NCBI RefSeq assembly: GCF_963966145.1
Contig: NC_091047.1
Coordinates: 13,640,001-13,704,000, forward strand
Source of the DNA: Tenebrio molitor
Taxonomy: Eukaryota; Arthropoda; Insecta; Coleoptera; Tenebrionidae
Direction: 5' to 3'
DNA length: 64,000 nt
Positions 57,162 to 64,000 of this stretch are shown here, one piece after another. Each line of letters begins with the position of its first letter. Within the stretch, counting starts at the first letter, position 1. Under the pieces are notes generated by a model. That model did no database searches. It was not told where the DNA came from and saw nothing but the letters and a program-made list of their open reading frames with translations. A program made the position numbers and the translations under genes.

Positions 57162-58434
57162 TGCCACGGTTCAAACTGGCCAGAGGGCACAATACTTGGG
57201 CTAGCTCGATCTCAGGGCGCCACTTGCGGCGAAGTCGAGGGTTCTTTTGGTAGCAGGCCCCGCAAGTAGCCTGCTGACCTGGCCAGGAGAGGTGTTTGAA
57301 GTTCGCGAGAACGAAAAGAAACGCACAAAGTGGACGTGGCTGGACCTAGGCGCTATTCAAACAGGCGAAACCAAAAAAATACAGACGGGCGAGCTGAGGG
57401 GGGTAGTATTGATACACACTATGTAGGTGAAAATTGAATGTAATTGAAATGACTGTAGTTATATCTGAATTGATATAAATATAAATGTGAATTGATATAA
57501 AAATGTACAATAAAAAGGGGTGGAAACTCGGTTCCAGCAATCCGGCCGAAATAGCTATTTCCGCAGAGCTTTACAATAAGCGAATCTCGCTGATGTCTAC
57601 GCGGAGATGTTAACAAGGTTATAATGTGATATATATAACAAAAGTACGCGAGCTATTTCACTTGCTAGATTGAGTTAGTTTGTAAATTGTGATATGGTTA
57701 GTAAGATATTTAGAAAAAGGTTAGATAAAATGAAATTGAGTCGAATAAGAGGGGTGGCTTGCCGGTCTCCAGGAGCAGTCCGCGCTCAGGGGCCGTAGAG
57801 GAGCGTGTCCTTTCCCAGTCGTTCGGGGATCTGGTGGCAAAGTCCTTTGAGCGGAGCTGACGGTTCTAGAGACGAGACTGGAGCCACAGAGGTCTCGGGC
57901 GCGTCGACGATGAGCCCGACGCACGGTTTTCTCTTGACCTCGACGTAAGACGGTTGGGGTCGAAGTCTAGGGGGTGGAGATGGAGGATTCCCTAGAGGAG
58001 TACTACGTGTAGCACATTGTCTACATGAAGACTCACCTATACCCTCAGGCAAGGGAAATGCCTCGCAGGAGTCTACTTCGATTGCGTCACGAGCCTTAGC
58101 GTTTGGACCAAAATCCTCCCTAAGCGGAGTTGGAAGGGTGCGCTCAAATTTTCCACACGGAGACGATACAGCACACCATCCACAAGGTTTCGACGAATAC
58201 GAAGATCCCTGGCACCAGGTAATAAATTGATTTCACTCGAACGAAACGGTCCGCAAAGGCACGTGGCACGGTAGATTCAGAAGAGAAAAAAGGTGAGTGA
58301 AGATTCTCCTGATAAGATGGAATATTCTCGAAGGAGTCGCGCGCGCGCTTGTCTTCGCGCTAGCAAAAGAGGGAATTTTGTAGGCAACCAACGATTCCTG
58401 AAGAGGTATGTTGGGCGAAAAACCAAGGGTGACA
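57162..58434 (-). repeat. 5' LTR of the Gypsy element
   Basis: 1273 bp, the counterpart of 50320-51592, with promoter and processing signals expected but not resolved. Confidence 0.93.
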
Positions 58435-58438
58435 AGCG
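58435..58438. repeat. Right 4-bp target duplication of the Gypsy element
   Basis: AGCG, matching 50316-50319. Confidence 0.8.
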
Positions 58439-58581
58439 CACGTAAAATTTGAAATATATTCTTCAAGCAGTAACATGTGTGCCCTGAAATTATGCTCTGA
58501 TTAATGTATTCTAGTGCATTTTGTAGTGTTGGGGTAATTTAATACAATTTAAAATCTCCCAATCTCTCGCTGGACGAAGTA

Positions 58582-61309
58582 TAGTAGATGTATCTATAAC
58601 ATCAAATCATCAAAAGTACAAAACTGGATGGAGTGAACATTGTATTTTCTTAATATTCTCGTTAAAATTGCATAATATAAATATCTGTTAAGGCCCCCCA
58701 CGGTGTAATTCCAACAATTTTAGATGATGGTTAATTAATTTTAATATTCCTAGAGGTACTATGTCATTGTTTGTCATTTCAAAAAATCAAATTGTAATCC
58801 ATACTTTATTGTCAACATGATTACCGTCTTCATTATGAATGTTATTTTTTGGGTGGTAAATTTCAAAACTCGAAATTATTTTGTCATTTCTACTACACAG
58901 AACGTTGACCTCAGGTTATCTATGTACTATTCCGGATACGGAATCTTGGCCACGACTGACATTTAACTGACAAATATGTGTGAACTGGCCTTTATTGAAT
59001 ATAACCCAACTTTTGACTCGATAATGCCATTTCCCTGCTTTTTTGATGTCACAAGAAAAACTTCAAAGTGATTTTTAATAATTGTCATTTATTAATGACA
59101 CTAATGACTGGTTTATATAATTTTTTTAGAAATGTCTAAAAAAATGTTGGTCAAGATTCCGTGTCCGGAATAGTACGACTGCTCTAATTTTGTTCATTCT
59201 TGTCGGAGTTTTGAATTATCTGAGCTTTAAACAGTTTAATTAATTGTCAAAATAACAAGAATCGAAAGTGGGGTTACGGTTTCTAAAGGTTTATTTACGA
59301 TTTATGGGAATGTCAAGATAGTGATGGCTAAAATTTTTTGGCCGCCATAGTACTATTACGAACATAAAATTCTTCTGTCAATTACTCTAAATCATGCTTT
59401 ATTGAAATTGTCACATGAATGATGAAATTGTTGTCAAATTTGTCTACAATTTGTCAATATGCCACCGGTTTAAAATATTAAGTTTTTAATATTTATTTAT
59501 TTATTGTGTATTTTTTTATTAATTAAAACCTCGTTCTATTCCATTTTTAAAGCTTCTTGAATGTTTTCTCGGTAAATCTGACATTCACATTTTCAAAATT
59601 GACACAACAATCAAAATTGAGGTTATTAATACAGAAGGGTCGTTTTAGAATGTATGACACTAGCGTCCAAAATTTATTTCTAGCATTTGCAAGTATTATA
59701 GTAATTTTATGTCCGTTTTACCTCAAATAACGTATGGCAACATGGCTTTGATTTTTCTCTCATTTCCATGGATACAACAAAAATGAAATATTTGCAGACT
59801 ATTGGGATACATAGAATGTTTTTAAATGTTGCCACATTTAGTGTAATGAATAGGTCCATATCTTCTACAAGAAAGAAGAATGATTTTTTTAACATTTTTG
59901 CCTGATCTTTTAATGACTACTTAACAACGTACTGCTAAGCTGTTCCGCGAATTTTGGGGCACCCAGTATATCTCAGCAAATGCATCTGTTGCCATTTCTA
60001 ATTTAATTGCAATTAAACACATCACATAACCCATTGCATCACATGCTGAAGAAAGTTGTACCAACTAGTTTAATTAATCGACCATTTGCCAAACATCAGT
60101 TCTACACTAACTGATAAAAGTATCTACTAGTTTCAATAGAATCAGGGTGAATCCGATTGGAGATGTCGTTGACATATTCAACACCGAAGCTCGTTGAGAT
60201 GCATCCGATAAAATGATTTGTTAATCTTATTCACTCATTGATGGGCATAATCTACATCTGCAGCTTTTACCGCCACTCAGTGAAGAAACTCTTATTTTTT
60301 TGCATATTATTAAGCTTTTATCTGTACAATCAGACAGTTCATGTTAACTAGTTAATTTTCCTACATTTTTGCAAGCTGCCCTAAGTATTAACGACTTTAG
60401 CTTTAAGCGAACCGATGGCTTTTAATTTTTGCGTGTTTAGGAGATTGATAATTTGACTGAAAACGCATAATTACAGCTGCGGATGTTTAAAGGCTATTTT
60501 GATTGAAAATTGATGAACGTGTTAATGCGGCATGCATATTAATGTGGAGCAGAACAAGAATTTTATGCATCGGGATAAGAACTAGTTATGCTGATAAACA
60601 AGTCAAATAACAACAATTCCATTTTAACTATTACTTAGCATTAAATTACTTGGGCGGCGCAAACTGGCTAAATTCTTTGTTTTATTTTAGCTACTGCTCT
60701 ATTTTAAAATAGGTAGACGTTTTGTTTCGTTTTGCTATCGAGTAATCAGATTTGACTTAAAACGATAAAACTCCAGTTTTTCTTGAATCATTTTTTAAGT
60801 GACAAAATAGAATACGAAATAAGTTGTTGCCATATTAGGTTATAAAGTCAAAGTAGGTGTGGAAATTATGATAAATTACATATCTGATAATTGGAAATTG
60901 GCTATTGCAGATTTCGACATCAAAGAGGCTCGACCTACATACATACAACAAATCTTAATAAAATGAAATTAGATATCAAGACTCACGCCCATCCCAAAAT
61001 ATTTACGTAACGAGTATTTTGCAACAAGAAATTAAGTGCAAAAAACGAAATGACAAAATGTATTCATACTCTGCCACAATGTTCTCTGTTTGGTATACTC
61101 GTACGTCCACTAAAACTAAAGTATTTATTTTTTAAAGAAATCTAATAGAAAATAAGAACACGAATAACAATCGTTTCTGTAATTTCCAATGATCATTTCT
61201 AGCTCTTCCTGAGATGCTGCAAATCATTTCTAAAATACGAAAATCTTAGACATATGTATTATATGAGTGCACTAATCACAATATGTATAAGAAAAAGACA
61301 AGTTATTTA
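58582..61309. other. Non-coding, AT-rich
   Basis: No gene is supported. A lone MITE-like end (GGGGCACCCAG before TA, near 59970) lacks a partner. Confidence 0.5.
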
Positions 61310-61435
61310 TGCAACTTGTATATAAAACACTACTTTCTTTAAAAATAGGAAGTCTACATGCACGAGCGCAGTGAGTATTGTAATCCAGGGCGTAAATAAA
61401 GCGCTCTATAGGCGAGTTGCATACACAATTTTTGC
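61310..61435. repeat. Dispersed palindromic repeat, member 2
   Basis: TTATGCAACTTGTATATAA, then GCACGAGCGCAGTGAGTA and GTAATCCAGGGCG match members at 10963-11165 and 61663-61765. Confidence 0.5.
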
Positions 61436-61662
61436 AACACCATTGTGTATTACTGAAAAAATGATAAAGTTTCAAAATTTGAATTAAGTAATTAATTAAT
61501 TAGGTAATTGGGTACTGTCATTCCGTTACTTAGGTAAAACTCAAGAGATGTTACTCTAGCAGCAAAAACTGTTATTGTGGTAGCAAAGTAAGCAAAATTT
61601 GGTTAAGTGAAGGCGTGCTAAAGTGGAAAATAAAATTCCCCAGATTGTGAAATAATAATAAT

Positions 61663-61765
61663 TTATGCAACATGTGCATAACGCAGTACTTTTTGCACAA
61701 GTGGGAAGTTTGAGCGCAGGAGCTAGAGACGAGTGCTGCAATCCCCGCCTTATGCATGCATACAA
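61663..61765. repeat. Dispersed palindromic repeat, member 3
   Basis: TTATGCAACATGTGCATAA, GTACTTTTTGCACAAGTG and GCAATCCCCGCC are the family words. It directly abuts the next repeat. Confidence 0.5.
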
Positions 61766-61771
61766 TATTTT

Positions 61772-62042
61772 TTTCGTGTTCGTTTCCTGAGACACATAAC
61801 GTAAAAAGTGGTATATAACTAAATACATAAACTTTTCAGTTTATATACCTAACTCGACATATGTCAAAGATTTTTAAGATTTTGTCCAAAAGAACACGAA
61901 AAATGTTATTCAATATTGGTGCGCTGTCAGTTTTCAGGTATTCGACCCGTTTGGCAACACTCGGCTAACGCCTCGTGTTTCAAACTTCGGCCTCATACCT
62001 GAAAAGTAATCTGGCAGCACTACTCATATGAACATAACTATT
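61772..62042. repeat. Dispersed repeat with CpG core, copy 2
   Basis: Inverted relative to 8077-8392; shared words include CGTGTTCGTTTC, GACATATGTCAAAGAT, TTCGGCCTCATACCTG and CTACTCATATGAA. Unlike copy 1 it lacks the flanking 65-bp arms. Confidence 0.65.
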
Positions 62043-63039
62043 CTACGACTGTCAACAATCACCATCAAAACACAAATCTAAAATTTGAGTTTTCTAAATC
62101 GCCAGAAAACTTCATTGTTTTCAATGCACTCATATGATTCGGCTATTTCGTTACTATACATATTTACTGAGTAAAGTAACGACATGCACGACACTTTTTT
62201 TAAAGCTTTTTAATTTTGTACAAAGAGATCTTTTAACACTAAAAATAGTGAAATATAGTACAGCTTTTTTTAACAATAGAAAAAGGTACTCCTATTTATT
62301 TCGTGTTGTAAAAAATATTAATGAACTAGGTACCTTTTTAATGGTAGTTTATTATACCTATTAAAGAGTTGCCTTTTTGCAATTTTAATTTGTGTATACA
62401 TTTTCTGTGCAAATATGTAGGTACTCTCATGTAGTAGCCCTCTGGTCAGTAAGTACTTGCGCAGCGGTCGTATGTGGATAATTTTTAACCAAATCTTCCA
62501 TAATCATATTCCTTTTTTTAATAGCCCTTACGGCAACAAATTGAGCAGGTACTCTATATTATAAGCCTTGTAAAATAAAGTGTTTGGAACAACACTTGGT
62601 GGTAAAATTGGTGAAGTTTTACCACAGCGACATGTAGGCAGATGTACGATGCTTGTTAAAATTTTCTTCTTAACCATTCCCGATCAATCCAACTCGCGTG
62701 ATTCTCTCCGATGATGATCTACCCTAACCTCTTAGCAGATAATCAGTTATTACTACACCCCTGGAATAATAAAACACTGACACCATGACCTTTCCGAACG
62801 ATGAATCTCTTTTCGTTTTTTGCCAATAAAGAAAATTACAGTGTTTCATTTTTCGTCAATAAGTATATCTAAATTGTCCTTTATTATCACTTCCTAAGGA
62901 ACGTGTTTCTGCTCAAGTGTCAACAATCGCGACACCCATATTGCAGATCATACTTACTTTTATTGTTATTCCTACAGACAGAGAAAAATAAGAAGAGTAC
63001 ATCTTCATTTACAATAGCAAAAAAAAATGGATTTCAAAA
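62043..63039. other. Non-coding, AT-rich
   Basis: No gene is supported. Confidence 0.5.
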
Positions 63040-63044
63040 TTTAA

Positions 63045-63375
63045 ATGGCGTCGTACCAGGAATGTAGAAACTATCAGCCGAAAAAAGCTGGAACTTTTTC
63101 AAGAAACGATATTTGCAAGTTTTTACTGGAAACGGAGAATCAAGAGTGTGAGAAAGTTGTATTAATGATGGGCGACATATTAGGTGGATGTCGTTGTGAC
63201 GAATTATATAAAATGATGAATTGTTATAGTTAGTATTAGTTATTATGTATTTTCAATATACAAATTCTTTTCATAAAATCGAATTTCAGTTATGTGTGAA
63301 TGAAAACCAGTGAGCGAAAGACAGTGAGCGAAAAACGATGAACGAAAGAGAAACCTTCGCCCACTGGTAACTGGT
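63045..63375 (+). mobile_element. Tyrosine-recombinase element relic, catalytic N-part
   Basis: A 62-residue frame contains YQPKKAGTFSRNDICKFL and VVLMMGDILGGCRCDEL. The latter carries G-x-x-R-x-x-E-L, the box I arginine motif of tyrosine recombinases, as found in insect Crypton/KIAA1958-like elements. It stops before the His-x-x-Arg and Tyr motifs, so it is inactive. The following block (63296-63372) is shared with the relic at 12747-12990. Confidence 0.5.
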
Positions 63376-64000
63376 AACACTGGTAATGTTGTTGAATCAA
63401 TGAGAAATTGTCCATCTTATGCACCCAGGCTGCTTATGCTGATACAGTAATGGAGTAATATGTGTCAAATTCAATAAATAAATGGAAATTGATAATTCAA
63501 GGTTTAATGATCAGTACCTTCAATAAATAAAATCACATAAAAAGGTGCTATAATTACGCTAAAGATTTTTAAATGTTCACTGTAATAAAGTCATCCCAGA
63601 CTAGTGTCCATTATTAATAAATTAATTTATTTCTATCTCCTCCACAGCCCATAATGACAACTATTGACACACGTAGAAATATAAAAATTAAAAAAAAAAT
63701 GAACATGGATTTTTAAAAAGTTTAAAAATTTAAAAATATTTATACACAACTGTTTGACTTTTACAGCTTTGAAATCAAGACTGTAAAATAATATGTTAAT
63801 AAACAGATTCTTGCACAGGAAATGACCCTTATCAAGTGCCTAAATCCTTTAAAAAAGTATTGAAGCACCTGCACACATTCATAATCAGAGATAAGTGCAA
63901 TTTGCAAAATTTATTTGCGCAAATTTCAATAAAAAGTAAGAAAAACATGAGTAGATAATTTCTACGTATTAACAAATAAATCTAAAAAGAGGATTCCTTT
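63376..64000. other. Non-coding, AT-rich
   Basis: No gene was seen up to the window end. Confidence 0.5.

Larger units (their letters stand above)
50320..58434 (-). mobile_element. Ty3/Gypsy LTR retrotransposon, apparently intact
   Basis: The 8115-bp element is transcribed on the minus strand: 5' LTR (57162-58434), primer-binding site, gag, pol, a non-coding 3' region, polypurine tract and 3' LTR (50320-51592). Both LTRs are 1273 bp and I saw no difference between them on reading; AGCG flanks both ends. gag and pol are uninterrupted, so the copy is young and possibly competent. No envelope-like frame is convincing between pol and the 3' LTR, and no chromodomain is evident. It is much richer in GC than the host DNA. 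Confidence 0.95.
50249..58579. repeat. MITE split by the Gypsy element
   Basis: GTCCAGCGAGAGATTGG (50254-50270) and its exact inverse CCAATCTCTCGCTGGAC (58560-58576) lie just outside the LTR element on each side, with TA at 50247-50248 and 58580-58581. Removing the Gypsy element leaves a normal MITE of about 200 bp. Confidence 0.7.

Noticed and set aside
59950..59980. MITE-like end GGGGCACCCAG before TA
   Set aside because: No left terminus was seen.
62940..62990. Strong acceptor and GTAAGT donor on the minus strand 14 nt apart
   Set aside because: A 14-nt A-rich exon is implausible; probably chance in T-rich DNA.
1..64000. CRISPR arrays, bacterial operons, rRNA genes
   Set aside because: No evenly spaced direct repeats, ribosome-binding-site/ORF arrays or rRNA-like sequence were seen; the window is eukaryotic in character.

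Overview
The window reads as AT-rich insect nuclear DNA, possibly from a beetle. The grounds are one recognisable host gene of insect-cuticle type (short first exon ending inside the signal peptide, then a low-complexity V-P-x-P-Y/K repeat protein), spliceosomal introns, and an insect-like mix of mobile elements: non-LTR retrotransposons, a hAT transposon, a Ty3/Gypsy element and many short TA-flanked inverted-repeat elements. The beetle suggestion rests only on a short interstitial TCAGG-type repeat and is weak. No bacterial, organellar or rRNA features were seen.

Layout. 1-2.65 kb: a fold-back repeat, a TA-flanked MITE and a 5'-truncated LINE with a perfect 16-bp target-site duplication. 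2.65-8.5 kb: nested MITEs, a PIF/Harbinger-like MITE, and a candidate 39-nt microexon on the minus strand (5792-5830). 8.5-22.4 kb: mostly unique AT-rich non-coding DNA with a tRNA-like SINE, palindromic elements, a tyrosine-recombinase relic and nested MITEs. 22.5-23.4 kb: a GC-rich candidate first coding exon (minus strand) and a CCAAT-array promoter candidate. 24.9-26.9 kb: a Jockey/CR1-like LINE relic with a frameshift. 28.7-32.3 kb: a hAT transposon (8-bp duplication) broken by indels, a solo LTR and a MITE. 32.3-44.8 kb: non-coding DNA with more MITEs and one further candidate exon. 45.0-46.6 kb: the cuticle-type secreted protein gene. 46.6-50.2 kb: palindromes and a stack of nested MITEs. 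50.3-58.4 kb: an apparently intact Ty3/Gypsy element on the minus strand with matching 1273-bp LTRs, gag, pol and a -1 frameshift heptamer. 58.4-64 kb: non-coding DNA, repeat-family copies and a second tyrosine-recombinase relic.

The only host gene I can call with confidence is the cuticle-type gene. A minus-strand gene (promoter near 23.3 kb, ATG exon at 22.5-22.7 kb, about 16.7 kb intron, microexon at 5.8 kb) is a coherent but unproven model. Most recognisable structure is mobile-element stratigraphy: several insertions date each other by nesting, and removing them rejoins the interrupted host element. The most active-looking item is the Gypsy element.
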